In this document: positions 28,047 through 37,438 of the stretch, piece after piece
Layout: each line of letters begins with the position of its first letter
Position numbering within the stretch: position 1 is the first letter of the stretch
Assembly: GCA_002753225.1 (NCBI GenBank)
Contig: PDZS01000002.1
Coordinates: 1-64,000, forward strand
Direction of reading: 5' to 3'
Source of the DNA: Deltaproteobacteria bacterium YD0425bin51
GTDB lineage: Bacteria; Desulfobacterota; Desulfobacteria; Desulfobacterales; YD0425bin51
Length of the DNA stretch: 64,000 bases
Notes under the pieces: generated by a model
What the model was told of the DNA's origin: nothing
What the model saw: the letters and a program-made list of their open reading frames with translations, nothing else
Databases searched by the model: none
Translations under genes and position numbers: made by a program

Positions 28047-28934
28047 TTATTCTTTATTTTTAAACAAAATATCAAGTATTTGTGGAATATAAGTATCAGC
28101 TTTATTTATGTTAAACCTGCAAGCACCTGCGCTTCTATGCCCGCCGCCTTCAAATTTTGACAACATAGCCCCAATGTTTACATTGCAATTTTTATTAAAA
28201 ATATTATATCCAGCTTGAATAACAAGTTGATCTTCTTTTTGTTCATCACGCGCTATAACAACTTGAACCACTGACTCAGGAAATAATGCATAAACTAAAA
28301 AACGATTTCCGATAGGTTTTTTGTCTATGGAACGAAAATCAGTAATTGCAACCTGATTTTTTAAGGTTGTATACTCTTTCAGATATTTTGTGTACTCTGC
28401 ATTTTCATAAACAGCTATATCACATCTTTTTGTAACTTGGCTATTTCGCATAATTTCATCTATTTTTTGATATCTAATAAGATTTACCAAGTCATTCCAA
28501 TAAGGCTCGTCTTCATGTTTATGACTCACAATGGTCATGGATAAGATTACATAAGGATATTTTTCAGGAAAGACAACTTCATCATAGGATAAATCTGCAG
28601 AATCAATTCTGTCTGTTTCCCTTATCAGTTCGCTATAGTCTCGTTTAAATTTGTCTTTATAATATTCATATACAACGCCTGCAGCAGAAGGGGCTATTTT
28701 AAATGCGCCTTTAAATGGAGTATTTATTTGGTTTGAATAATGATGATCAAACCACATGGATGCATTAGGATGATGGGGGAGGTTCGCAATTATATCACCA
28801 TCATAAACTTCAACTAAACGTTTTTGCATGTCGTTTGGTTTAACCCATTTTGTAGGATGAGTTATATTTTCAGCTTCATAGATTAAAGCTGCACAAACAA
28901 TACCATCAAAATCAGGTCTTGTAACAATTCGCAT
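28047..28934 (-). CDS. DHH-family phosphoesterase (exopolyphosphatase-like)
   Basis: The 295-residue protein has the two-part DHH fold. The metal-binding motifs are D-F-D-G near residue 8 and F-D-H-H near residue 62, and the C-terminal DHHA1-like motif G-G-G-H-R-S-A-G is near residue 265. Members cleave phosphodiesters or phosphoanhydrides such as oligoribonucleotides, cyclic dinucleotides or polyphosphate. Because a c-di-GMP-type effector lies two genes upstream, breakdown of a linear dinucleotide is an attractive guess, but nothing in the sequence proves the substrate. It follows the amidohydrolase gene after 8 nt. Confidence 0.82.
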   Translation of the reverse strand: MRIVTRPDFDGIVCAALIYEAENITHPTKWVKPNDMQKRLVEVYDGDIIANLPHHPNASMWFDHHYSNQINTPFKGAFKIAPSAAGVVYEYYKDKFKRDYSELIRETDRIDSADLSYDEVVFPEKYPYVILSMTIVSHKHEDEPYWNDLVNLIRYQKIDEIMRNSQVTKRCDIAVYENAEYTKYLKEYTTLKNQVAITDFRSIDKKPIGNRFLVYALFPESVVQVVIARDEQKEDQLVIQAGYNIFNKNCNVNIGAMLSKFEGGGHRSAGACRFNINKADTYIPQILDILFKNKE

Positions 28935-28942
28935 GATGAAAT

Positions 28943-30076
28943 CTAATCCTTTAGTCCTAGTAATGTTTTAATGTTTTTTCTAAAAACTTTTTCACGATCG
29001 TCATCTTTTGGAAAAGCCTCCAAAACTCTACTAATTGGGATAGCCGGGTGATATAGAGGCCAGTCTGTTCCAAAAATTATGCGATCTGCTCCTATTTTCT
29101 CACTTGCTTTTTTTATTGTATCAACAGTCTGTCCGCTTGTTTCTAGATAAATATTTGGAAAAGAGCAAGCCAAATCAATTGTTTCTTCAAATTCAGATAA
29201 ACCAATATGGCATAATATAAAATTAACATCTTTGAAGTATGAAATGGCTTTAGTATAACGAGATGGTTGAGAAAGGCCTACTCCTTTTACAGGCCATCCT
29301 ACATGGCATTGAACTGGAAGTTTGTTCGCTCTGCATAATTCAAATAAAAATAAAGCATCTGAAGAGTCAGGGGGTATGCTTTGAAAATCAGGATGAAATT
29401 TAAAACCTAAAGCACCGTTTGAACAATATTTTTTTACATTGTCTTCTGCCTCAGGATGATGTGGATGAACACTGCAAAATGGAATAAAATTACGATAATC
29501 TTTACAAACTTCAAGGGTTGCTTCAGTAAACCTTGTAAATTTACCTGTTTCAATGGGCAGAACAACTGCAGTTTGAATTGCAAAGTTATCAAGATAACTG
29601 ACTAAATTGGTTGCATTTGCTTGTCGAAGGCTTGTAGGGAATTTAAGAATAGTTTGAAGGAGGTTAGAGAGTAGTCCAAATGCAGAAACTCCTGATAGGC
29701 TTATATAAGATGGCTTATCAATATCAAGAAGTGAGGGAATACTTGTCAAAAGATAATTGGGGTCTGGACAGCCATAGCTTCCCCTTAAATCAGTTTTAAT
29801 TGGTGCGACATCAAATATACCCTCAAGGGCATTTGAAAAATTAGCTGGAATTTCGTTATATATATGTTTTTTATATTTCCAAAGCTGTCCTATGTGATAT
29901 AGAAGGTTCTCTCTGTAACCGCCAGGGCCTGTTAAATTAAAGCCTACTAAAAGCGGAAAATTTAAATATGTTCCCAAATGAACGTGTCCATCAACTGTTC
30001 CTGGAGGGGGATTTTCTAACAATCTAAATTTAGAAGGTTCAGTCATTTCAAGATATTTACCTATTACTGTTTTCAT
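28943..30076 (-). CDS. Amidohydrolase_2-family metal-dependent hydrolase
   Basis: The 377-residue TIM-barrel hydrolase shows the expected metal ligands: H-x-H in the segment V-D-G-H-V-H-L (about residue 32), a central K-F-H-P, Q-C-H-V-G-W, I-L-C-H-I-G and the catalytic Asp in F-G-T-D-W-P near residue 338. Family members hydrolyse or decarboxylate diverse substrates, and no substrate can be inferred here. The protein is cytoplasmic. It lies 26 nt after the HD-GYP/PilZ gene in the same orientation. Confidence 0.82.
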   Translation of the reverse strand: MKTVIGKYLEMTEPSKFRLLENPPPGTVDGHVHLGTYLNFPLLVGFNLTGPGGYRENLLYHIGQLWKYKKHIYNEIPANFSNALEGIFDVAPIKTDLRGSYGCPDPNYLLTSIPSLLDIDKPSYISLSGVSAFGLLSNLLQTILKFPTSLRQANATNLVSYLDNFAIQTAVVLPIETGKFTRFTEATLEVCKDYRNFIPFCSVHPHHPEAEDNVKKYCSNGALGFKFHPDFQSIPPDSSDALFLFELCRANKLPVQCHVGWPVKGVGLSQPSRYTKAISYFKDVNFILCHIGLSEFEETIDLACSFPNIYLETSGQTVDTIKKASEKIGADRIIFGTDWPLYHPAIPISRVLEAFPKDDDREKVFRKNIKTLLGLKD

Positions 30077-30102
30077 AATGGAATCCTTTAGTTATCTCCA
30101 AT

Positions 30103-31710
30103 TCATTGAAATTTTTGCATAAAAGTTTTTAATTTTTCATAGTCATTTGAATCTATTGTGTCGAACTGTAACCCTACATGATAACGGTTGTGACTTAATT
30201 TTCTTACCCATCTTATTACCCCAAAAGCCTGAACATAATTGTTTTTTTTATCTTTTCCAAATTCTGGGGAAAAAATTCTCACTTCTAGTTTAGATAAAAG
30301 AGGATATGGTTCGTATGTTTCAAAGAAGGTTCCTCCTAGGCTTATATCTCTTAAAATAGATTCTTTGTATCCTGCTGAAGTATCATGTGCATCACGATAG
30401 TATAGAGTCGTTGCATATTTATATCTTATATCCTGACGGTTAGCTCCTAATCTTGATATATAAGTATGTTTTATTTTGTTCTTTGATGGAGGATTTTTTA
30501 ATATTAAAACTCCACCTCCAGTTTCATAAATATCAAGCTGACTTTTTACATGATCAAGTGTTCGTTCTGTTAAAACACTTTCACTTGGAAGCAATAATAT
30601 ACCGTTACGATTGACTAAATCTTGAGCTATTACCATACCTGTATTTAATTCATCTACAGGTAATTTAATTAAATTAGGCTGCCAAAAAGTATCTCCTTCT
30701 TCTTCCAAATAATGTTTAAATATTTCAACCACTTCAGGATCAAACAAAATATCCGATCTTTCTTCAATTTCTTTTATAATAGCTAAATCAGGAATATTTA
30801 TTTCAGGAAGGTCTATTGATTCACGAAAATAGTTGACAATTCTTAAAATTCTAGAGCTTTTTGGAATTTTAAGTCCTTTTAAACCCTGAGGAAATCCTGT
30901 TCCATTAAAGTTTTCAAACTGGTATTTAATAGCATCAGTTATAAATTCAAAATTGGGGATATCAGATAGAATTGCTTCAGCATGATATGCTGCGTCCCTT
31001 ATTATATTAAAATCATCAAGTCCTAATCTTGACATGGGTTTTCTTGCTTTTTGTTTGGGTAAAAATATCTTTCCTATATCTGACAGGGCAGCAGCTTGAG
31101 CTGTTTCAAAAGCTTCTTTTTGAGACATATCCATATGTTCAGCAATAAATTTTGATGCACGGGAAGAAGCAGGAAGTCTTGGTGTAACCCATGGTACTTT
31201 TAATTCTAACATTTTTTTTAAAATAGAAACATCTTGCTCTCCCTTGCTTTTAATCTCCTGGGTTAATCTTTTAGTTTCATTATTTAATTCATGTACTTGG
31301 TGATCTAATTCTTTTAAATAGAATATGCGGTCCAATTCAAATAAAAGGGATCTAACCTTTTTTCTTTCATAAATTACGTTTATGCCAACATTTGGGAATG
31401 TCATTTCTTCTGAAATGATAATGGTCATAGTCGTAGGGTTTATGGAAAATTTAGAATTTAAAGTTCTCAAAAAATCAATCCCATCTAAAACAGGAGGATT
31501 ATGACTAGTGATTATCATGTCAGGAGTGATCTTATTTAAGAGAGCTTCTACTTCATTTCTATTTGATGTAGCATAAACATCTGCCATAAGTTTTGTAACA
31601 AAATGCTCTTTTAAAGGTGCAAGATAAGAATCCATATGATGGAGTATAACTATCCTGGGTCTTGTAATTATTGGCTCTGTTATGACTGTTTTTTTAATAG
31701 TTGTTTTCAT
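30103..31710 (-). CDS. Degenerate receiver / HD-GYP-like / PilZ protein
   Basis: The 535-residue protein has three regions. An N-terminal receiver-like fold (about 18-135) has a phospho-acceptor position that reads T-S-H-N-P-P with no Asp. A linker coiled coil (about 138-165) precedes an HD-GYP-like domain (about 185-350). There the HD motif is S-D-I-G-K and the GYP loop is N-G-T-G-F-P-Q-G, so metal ligands for phosphodiesterase activity look lost. A C-terminal PilZ domain (about 415-530) keeps Arg residues before D-I-S-L-G-G. It probably binds c-di-GMP without degrading it. It starts 5 nt after motB, which suggests a role in controlling the motor. Confidence 0.8.
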   Translation of the reverse strand: MKTTIKKTVITEPIITRPRIVILHHMDSYLAPLKEHFVTKLMADVYATSNRNEVEALLNKITPDMIITSHNPPVLDGIDFLRTLNSKFSINPTTMTIIISEEMTFPNVGINVIYERKKVRSLLFELDRIFYLKELDHQVHELNNETKRLTQEIKSKGEQDVSILKKMLELKVPWVTPRLPASSRASKFIAEHMDMSQKEAFETAQAAALSDIGKIFLPKQKARKPMSRLGLDDFNIIRDAAYHAEAILSDIPNFEFITDAIKYQFENFNGTGFPQGLKGLKIPKSSRILRIVNYFRESIDLPEINIPDLAIIKEIEERSDILFDPEVVEIFKHYLEEEGDTFWQPNLIKLPVDELNTGMVIAQDLVNRNGILLLPSESVLTERTLDHVKSQLDIYETGGGVLILKNPPSKNKIKHTYISRLGANRQDIRYKYATTLYYRDAHDTSAGYKESILRDISLGGTFFETYEPYPLLSKLEVRIFSPEFGKDKKNNYVQAFGVIRWVRKLSHNRYHVGLQFDTIDSNDYEKLKTFMQKFQ

Positions 31711-31715
31711 TTTTT

Positions 31716-32459
31716 TTATTTAAGCAAAATAAGTAAACTTACACGTCGGTTTCTAGGGCTTTCTGGATTTCCTGGTTCTGCTAGTCTATTATCCGCATAG
31801 CTTCGTATTTCCATTATTTGATGAGGATTTAAACCTTCTACCATCATCATTTTTCTAACTTCGTTTGCTCTCGAAAATGAAAGATTCCAGTTAGAAAAAT
31901 CTCCTTTGTTTAATATTGGTTTTGCGTCTGTATAACCTTCTATTGTTACCCTGCAAGGGAGATTAACTAATTCTTTAACTACAGCGCTTAGTAGATTTTT
32001 GAATTCAGGAGTTGGAGACTCACTGCCAGACTTAAAAAATTCAATACCTTCTGTATCCTTAAATTCAACACGGACTGCTTTCTTTTTAACTTCGCCAAGA
32101 CCACTTTCCTCTAAAAGTTCTACTTTGATCTGATCTATAATTTTTTCTGCAAAAGGGAGGGCTTGTAGTGCTTTTTCTATTTTTTCCTTAGTTGCATTTA
32201 ATACAAAAGCATCATCTTCTTTTTGGTCTGAAATATCTTGATTAGCGCTGCTTTCAGTATCTCCTATTGGATTATTAAAATAAGCAGCTACTGATGATTT
32301 TACATTTTCACTTTGCCCCATTATCCAAAGAACAATAAAAAGGCAGACCAATGCGCTTACAAAGTCTGCATAAGCTACTTTCCATGCGCCCCCATGATGC
32401 CCGCCGCCACCTTTTTTTATTATTTTTTTAATGATGATTTCTTCATGTTTTTCAGCCAT
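31716..32459 (-). CDS. motB: Flagellar stator protein MotB (OmpA-type peptidoglycan anchor)
   Basis: MotB forms the ion channel with MotA and anchors the stator to peptidoglycan. The proton-binding Asp is D32 in W-K-V-A-Y-A-D-F, the same number as E. coli MotB, in the single transmembrane helix (about 27-46). A plug/linker follows, then an OmpA-like domain (about 115-245) with E-G-Y-T-D and R-N-R-R-V. It has 247 residues, shorter than E. coli MotB but normal for this branch. It starts 16 nt after the motA stop. Confidence 0.92.
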   Translation of the reverse strand: MAEKHEEIIIKKIIKKGGGGHHGGAWKVAYADFVSALVCLFIVLWIMGQSENVKSSVAAYFNNPIGDTESSANQDISDQKEDDAFVLNATKEKIEKALQALPFAEKIIDQIKVELLEESGLGEVKKKAVRVEFKDTEGIEFFKSGSESPTPEFKNLLSAVVKELVNLPCRVTIEGYTDAKPILNKGDFSNWNLSFSRANEVRKMMMVEGLNPHQIMEIRSYADNRLAEPGNPESPRNRRVSLLILLK

Positions 32460-32475
32460 ACTGTCTCCTTAAACA

Positions 32476-33339
32476 TTATTTTTTAGCCTCAGATTTTAAA
32501 GCTTTAAACGCCTGATCCATCTCTGTAAAAGATGGTCTTTCATGTTCTGGAATACTTCTTCTTGCAAATTCAACAGCAATTGTTGGTGCCTGCCCTTTTG
32601 CAAAAGCAACAATTCCGTTTTTGATGCAGATAAATAAAACCAGTTTGTTTTCACCTATATGTTTTAAATTAGCGCTTATAGGCTGAACAAAACCATAAGA
32701 ACCCAAAACCCCCAGAAATGTTCCAACAAGAGCTGCTGCAACGTGGTGTCCAACTGCAGTGACATCACCGCCAATAGATCCCATTGTAATAACGATACCT
32801 AAAACTGCAGCAACAATTCCTAGACCTGGGAGAGCATCTCCAATAGTTGCAAATGAATGTGATGGATATAAGGCGTCTTCTTCCTGAGTAGCAAGATCTG
32901 CTTCCATAAGAGATTCAAGATCATGGGGGCTAACACTTCCAACAACAAGAATTTTAAGGGAATCACATAAGAAATTGAGAAGACCATGATCATTCATAAT
33001 AACAGGGTATTTTTGAAATAGAGCGCTGGCATCAGGTTTTTCAACATGCTGTTCTAAGGTTAAAATTCCCCCAACTCTTGCCATCTGGAATATTTCAAAA
33101 AGAATTTTAAGAATTTCCATTGAGGCTCCATGCCCGCCTCCTGTAAATACTTTAGGCAACATCGCTAAAATATTTTTCAGTTGATGAGGTGGAGTTCCAA
33201 TAAAAAAAGCTCCAAGAACAGCTCCTCCAATAGTTATAAACTCTGACGGCTGAACAAGAACCATTAATTTACCGCCTGCTACAAGAAACCCTGTTATAAC
33301 GCCTCCAAAAACAACCACTATTCCAATAATTGCAAACAT
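32476..33339 (-). CDS. motA: Flagellar stator protein MotA
   Basis: MotA is the four-helix inner-membrane stator subunit that couples ion flow to rotor torque. Residues 1-25 and 30-50 form the first two helices, and the conserved G-D-A-L-P-G-L-G-I-V-A-A-V-L-G segment contains the key Pro of helix 3. It has 287 residues. It is the first gene of a six-gene minus-strand operon (motA, motB, HD-GYP/PilZ protein, amidohydrolase, DHH protein, small protein). A Shine-Dalgarno (AGGAGG-like) directly precedes the ATG. The coupling ion is not certain from the sequence. Confidence 0.93.
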   Translation of the reverse strand: MFAIIGIVVVFGGVITGFLVAGGKLMVLVQPSEFITIGGAVLGAFFIGTPPHQLKNILAMLPKVFTGGGHGASMEILKILFEIFQMARVGGILTLEQHVEKPDASALFQKYPVIMNDHGLLNFLCDSLKILVVGSVSPHDLESLMEADLATQEEDALYPSHSFATIGDALPGLGIVAAVLGIVITMGSIGGDVTAVGHHVAAALVGTFLGVLGSYGFVQPISANLKHIGENKLVLFICIKNGIVAFAKGQAPTIAVEFARRSIPEHERPSFTEMDQAFKALKSEAKK

Positions 33340-33365
33340 ATGAATATCCTCCTAAAGCTATGATA

Positions 33366-33394
33366 TATCTACTGTTATACAAGTAAACTGTCAA
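33366..33394 (-). promoter_or_regulatory. Predicted promoter of the motA operon
   Basis: On the minus strand a perfect TTGACA (complement of 33389-33394) and TAGATA (complement of 33366-33371) are separated by 17 nt, 26 nt upstream of the motA ATG. It lies back to back with the promoter for the RND gene. Confidence 0.5.
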
Positions 33395-33411
33395 GCATAT
33401 ATTGAAATATC

Positions 33412-33439
33412 TTGACATATCTTGATATGATATTAATAT
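33412..33439 (+). promoter_or_regulatory. Predicted promoter of the RND gene with an internal palindrome
   Basis: TTGACA (33412-33417) and TAATAT (33434-33439) are separated by 16 nt. The spacer and -35 end contain the inverted repeat CATATC-TT-GATATG (33416-33429), and TATCTTGA occurs twice nearby (33409-33416 and 33419-33426). A palindrome at that position is typical of a repressor operator. No local candidate for the repressor is seen. Confidence 0.45.
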
Positions 33440-33511
33440 AGAAAATTTATAGCTAAATTTATTAGAAATTAATTTATTTCAAAACTTTTAACTGATGGAG
33501 GTATAATTTTT

Positions 33512-36286
33512 ATGGGACAAATTTTACGCAAGTTAATGGATTGGTCTGTAGATAATCCATGGAAGGTAATTATACTTAACCTTATTGTTACTCTTTTTAT
33601 GGTGTACCAGTTCCAGTTTCTTCACGTTGATGCGTCATCAGAAGGTATGATGATAGAAAAAGATCCTGATAAGGATTATTACAATGAAGTTGTAAAGAAA
33701 TTTGGGACAGATAACATAACAGTTCTTTTTGTTAAAGATAAAAGTTTATTTACTCCTGAAAAGCTATCTTTAGTAGAGAAACTTGTAAGGGAATTAGAGG
33801 GAGTAAAAGGTGTAAGTAAAGTTGAAAGCCTTTTTTCTGTTACAAATTTTAAAGGAAGTCCAGACGGGCTTATAACAAACCCGCTTATGGAAATGGCTCC
33901 TACAACTCAGGAAGAAGCAGATACAATTAAAGCAGATGCTTTAAAAAATCCAAATTTTTTAAATGCAATGGTTGCTAAAGATGGAACAGCAATATCAATT
34001 AATTTATTTGTTGATGTTGATAGAAGTGACAGGGATTTTCATCCAAATTTTTCTAATAAATTAGATGAAATTTTAAAGAAGTACACACCTCAATTTGAGC
34101 GTATCTTTCAGATGGGGAGCTCTTTTGCAAGGAAAGAGATTGCTGGAAATATTATGGGCGATCAAATGAAAATAACGCCTATTGCATGTATTATTCTTAT
34201 TGCAACAGTATTTTTAACATTACGTTCATTTGTAGCTGGTGTTATGCCAATAATAACATCAGGTATCGGCACTTTATGGACATTTGGTTTTTTAGGATTA
34301 ACCGGTATTCCTATAAACATCTTAACAGTTATTGTTCCAGCACTTATTTTAGTTATAGGGTCTGCTGAAGATATTCATATGGTTTCTGAGTATTTGGAGG
34401 AGGTGGAAGCAGCTAATGGAAAGAGGATACAAGCATTAAAAACCATGAACAGAAAATTGGCTTTGGCAATACTCTGTACAAGTTTGACAACAATTTTCGG
34501 CTTTGCTTCAATTATTATAAATGACATTACAATGCTAGTTCAGTTTGGTATTGTTTCAACATTTTCTCTTACAATAAATACTTTAACTACATGTATGGTA
34601 GGACCAGCATATCTTGCATTAGTTGGTCCAATAAGAGTAGCTCATCATGAAGATGAGCATGGGAAAAGTACTAAGCATCCTATTGACAAATTTTTTGAAA
34701 GACTTGCAGATTTAGCCGTCACTTTTTCAACAAATCCAAAGAGAAAGAAAATCGCAATTGCTGTTTTACTTATAATAACTGCTATTTTTGCATGGGGAAG
34801 CACCTTTATTAAAGTTGATAATGATTTTATGGGTTATTTTAAAGAAAAATCTGAGATACGCAAAAGAAATAATATGTTACACGAAAGTTTAGCAGGTATT
34901 CAGACTTTTTATATACATATCAACAGTCATATGCCGGACACTTTCAAAAAATCTCAATATCTATCACAAGTTTTTGCAATAGAAGAATTTGTTCGAGAAA
35001 AGAAATGGTTTGATAAAACTCAATCTTTAGCAGATCAGGTTGCCTTGATACATAGGGAAATGAATAATAGTGATCCTAAATTTTTTAAAGTACCGGAATC
35101 GTCTGATCTTATCTCTCAATATATGCTCCTACTTTCCAGAAGCGACATAGAGAGATTTGTTACGCCAGATTACAGTGAGGTTTCGATTTTAGTAAGGCAT
35201 AATGTTGCTTCTTCTCATGAAATAGCAGGTATCTTAAATGAGTTAGATAGCTTTATAAAAAAGAATATAAATCCTTCTTTTTCATATAAATTTACTGGTG
35301 AGTATATCCTTATAAATAAAGCTGCAGAAAGTCTTGTACTGAACTCTGTAAGCTCTCTTGGAAGCACGCTTGGCGCTGTCTTTTTATGTATGTATTTAAT
35401 GTTTTGGTCAGTTAAAGCTGGTCTTGTAGCCATGGGACCAAATATTTTTCCAATAATTATAAACTTTGGAGTTATGGGGTTCTTTGGAGTTCCATTAAAT
35501 GTTGGAACAGCAATGGTAGCAGATATTGCTATAGGTATTGCAGTTGATGATACAACACATTTTATGGCAACTTACAATCGAGAAATGCGTGAATTGCAAG
35601 ACAGCCCAAAAGCTCTTGAATCATGCTTAAGATCTCAGATGAGGCCAGTTTTCTCAAGTTCTATTGCTCTTGCTTTGGGATTTGCAATGGTCTGTATCTC
35701 AAATTTTGTACCTGTTATACAATTTGGGCTTTTATCTTCATTAGTTATGATTGTTGCAATTCCTGGCGAACTGATAATTACTCCTATTCTTTTAGGTTCA
35801 ACACAGCTTATTACAATATGGGATATGGTTGGACTTGATTTGCAGGATCATGTTATTAAAGACTCAAAATTTTTTGAGGGTTTAAGGAAATGGCAGATTA
35901 AAAAAGTTATTTTAATGAGCAGAGTAGTAGAGAAAGAAGAAAAAAGAATGCTTGTTGAAAAGGGTGAAGAAGGGGATAAAATGTATCTGTTACTGGAAGG
36001 ATCAGCTCAAGTTGTTGGTGTAGATGATACTACTGGTACAGATAAAGTAATTGCTAAACTAAAACCCGGAGATATTTTTGGAGAAATCGCTGTAATAAAA
36101 TCCTGCAAAAGAACAGCAGATATTTGGGCTCTTGAACCTGTGAAATATCTCGAGATGGATTGGAATGGATTAAGCAGAATAAAAAGAATTTATCCTAGAA
36201 TCGGTAGCCAGTTGTTTTTGAATCTTTCAAGAATACTTGGGGAACGCTTGATTGCTATGAATGAACGTGTTTTTGGGAAGTCGTAG
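33512..36286 (+). CDS. RND-family (MMPL-type) exporter fused to a cyclic-nucleotide-binding domain
   Basis: This is a 924-residue inner-membrane protein. An N-terminal helix (about 18-36), a periplasmic loop, a block of about five helices (about 220-370), a second periplasmic loop and a second block (about 610-770) give the two-fold RND/SSD arrangement. The C-terminal 120 residues form a CRP-like cyclic-nucleotide-binding domain with G-D-I-F-G-E-I-A and K-R-T-A-D. These retain the Glu and Arg that contact the nucleotide in CRP-type domains. Transport may therefore be gated by cAMP or cGMP; the substrate is unknown, though lipid-like molecules are usual for the class. Its last 60 bases overlap the convergent rluA-like gene. 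Confidence 0.87.
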   Translation: MGQILRKLMDWSVDNPWKVIILNLIVTLFMVYQFQFLHVDASSEGMMIEKDPDKDYYNEVVKKFGTDNITVLFVKDKSLFTPEKLSLVEKLVRELEGVKGVSKVESLFSVTNFKGSPDGLITNPLMEMAPTTQEEADTIKADALKNPNFLNAMVAKDGTAISINLFVDVDRSDRDFHPNFSNKLDEILKKYTPQFERIFQMGSSFARKEIAGNIMGDQMKITPIACIILIATVFLTLRSFVAGVMPIITSGIGTLWTFGFLGLTGIPINILTVIVPALILVIGSAEDIHMVSEYLEEVEAANGKRIQALKTMNRKLALAILCTSLTTIFGFASIIINDITMLVQFGIVSTFSLTINTLTTCMVGPAYLALVGPIRVAHHEDEHGKSTKHPIDKFFERLADLAVTFSTNPKRKKIAIAVLLIITAIFAWGSTFIKVDNDFMGYFKEKSEIRKRNNMLHESLAGIQTFYIHINSHMPDTFKKSQYLSQVFAIEEFVREKKWFDKTQSLADQVALIHREMNNSDPKFFKVPESSDLISQYMLLLSRSDIERFVTPDYSEVSILVRHNVASSHEIAGILNELDSFIKKNINPSFSYKFTGEYILINKAAESLVLNSVSSLGSTLGAVFLCMYLMFWSVKAGLVAMGPNIFPIIINFGVMGFFGVPLNVGTAMVADIAIGIAVDDTTHFMATYNREMRELQDSPKALESCLRSQMRPVFSSSIALALGFAMVCISNFVPVIQFGLLSSLVMIVAIPGELIITPILLGSTQLITIWDMVGLDLQDHVIKDSKFFEGLRKWQIKKVILMSRVVEKEEKRMLVEKGEEGDKMYLLLEGSAQVVGVDDTTGTDKVIAKLKPGDIFGEIAVIKSCKRTADIWALEPVKYLEMDWNGLSRIKRIYPRIGSQLFLNLSRILGERLIAMNERVFGKS

Positions 36287-36943
36287 GTTTTTTAAAGCAA
36301 GCTCCATATCCTTTGGATATGGAGCTTCAATACGTAAATTTTCGTTAGAAACCGGATGTCTTATTGTTATTGAAAAAGCATGAAGCCCTGTTCGTTTTAA
36401 TATCTTTGAGTTTGTTCCTTTTTTGTCAGTATAATATAATTCATCACAAATAATAGGATGTCCTAAAGCAAGGAGATGCGCCCTAATCTGATGAGTCCTT
36501 CCTGTTTTTGGAATTGCTTCAACTAATGTATAGTCCCCCAGATGTTCAATTACTTTAAAATGAGTTGCAGAGTTTTTACCAGCTTTAAAATCTACTATGG
36601 TTCTATGTCTTCTTCCTGCATTTACTGAAAGAGGAAATAATGCTGTTTTCTTTTTCCACGAAGGCTTACCTGTAACTATAGCATGATAGATTTTAAAAAC
36701 TTCATGCTTTTCAAACTGCATATTTATAACACGGTGGCTTGCTTCGTTTCTGGCTAATATAAGAGTTCCGCTCGTATCTTTATCTAATCTATGGACAAGC
36801 CATAATTTGCCAAATGACGGCTCTAAAACTCCTTTTACATGGGGAGCAGTTTCGTTGTATCTATCAGGCAAAGACAGGATTCCTGCTGGTTTATTTATTA
36901 CTATTATTGATTCATCTGAAAATAAAACAGGGATACTTTCCAT
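36227..36943 (-). CDS. RluA-family pseudouridine synthase
   Basis: This 238-residue enzyme converts uridine to pseudouridine in rRNA or tRNA. The catalytic motif H-R-L-D-K-D-T-S-G (Asp near residue 54) and the later G-R-T-H-Q-I-R-A-H-L are intact. No S4 domain is present, so it resembles the short RluA/TruC type; the target base cannot be assigned. It starts directly after the lptE stop codon. Its C-terminal 20 codons overlap the RND gene on the opposite strand. Confidence 0.9.
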   Translation of the reverse strand: MESIPVLFSDESIIVINKPAGILSLPDRYNETAPHVKGVLEPSFGKLWLVHRLDKDTSGTLILARNEASHRVINMQFEKHEVFKIYHAIVTGKPSWKKKTALFPLSVNAGRRHRTIVDFKAGKNSATHFKVIEHLGDYTLVEAIPKTGRTHQIRAHLLALGHPIICDELYYTDKKGTNSKILKRTGLHAFSITIRHPVSNENLRIEAPYPKDMELALKNLRLPKNTFIHSNQAFPKYS

Positions 36944-37438
36944 TTAAAAATTGTCTGTAAGACTGTTGAAAGCTCTTTCTGCTATTCTTTTTGAGATGGT
37001 TTTAATAGCATAGGCTCTATTTTGTTCAGTAACGAGTTTATTATCTGATACTATATATGTCTCATTATCAGATATTCCGCTTTTATTACGTATAATTTTT
37101 TCATTATAGATTAATTTTATATCAACAGATACCGTAACCCGTCTTTCATTAGAAACAGCAGGTCCTCTATGTGATATTGTTTCAGTGCTTACAGAGGTTA
37201 TAATTCCAGAAATTATAGCGTCATTTTTTGATGAGTCTATTTTTGTTCCTCGCCGGGTAAATTCATCTATTAAAGAGTTTGTAAAACTATTTTCTATCCC
37301 TGTGTCAGCACTGTGGTTTTCAAAAAATTTTATATAAACCCCAGAAATTCCCTGAGGAAGAGTAGCTGTTCCTGAAAATTTATAACCACAGCCCATAAAA
37401 AAAAGAATAATAAATATAAATAAAATTTCCCTCTTCAT
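36944..37438 (-). CDS. lptE: LPS-assembly lipoprotein LptE
   Basis: LptE plugs the LptD barrel in the outer membrane during lipopolysaccharide delivery. The 164-residue protein has a lipoprotein signal peptide with lipobox F-M-G-C17, followed by G-Y-K-F-S-G, the typical LptE opening. Its place right after leuS (4-nt overlap) is the usual location of lptE. The sequence is otherwise poorly conserved. Its presence implies an LPS-containing outer membrane. Confidence 0.85.
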   Translation of the reverse strand: MKREILFIFIILFFMGCGYKFSGTATLPQGISGVYIKFFENHSADTGIENSFTNSLIDEFTRRGTKIDSSKNDAIISGIITSVSTETISHRGPAVSNERRVTVSVDIKLIYNEKIIRNKSGISDNETYIVSDNKLVTEQNRAYAIKTISKRIAERAFNSLTDNF

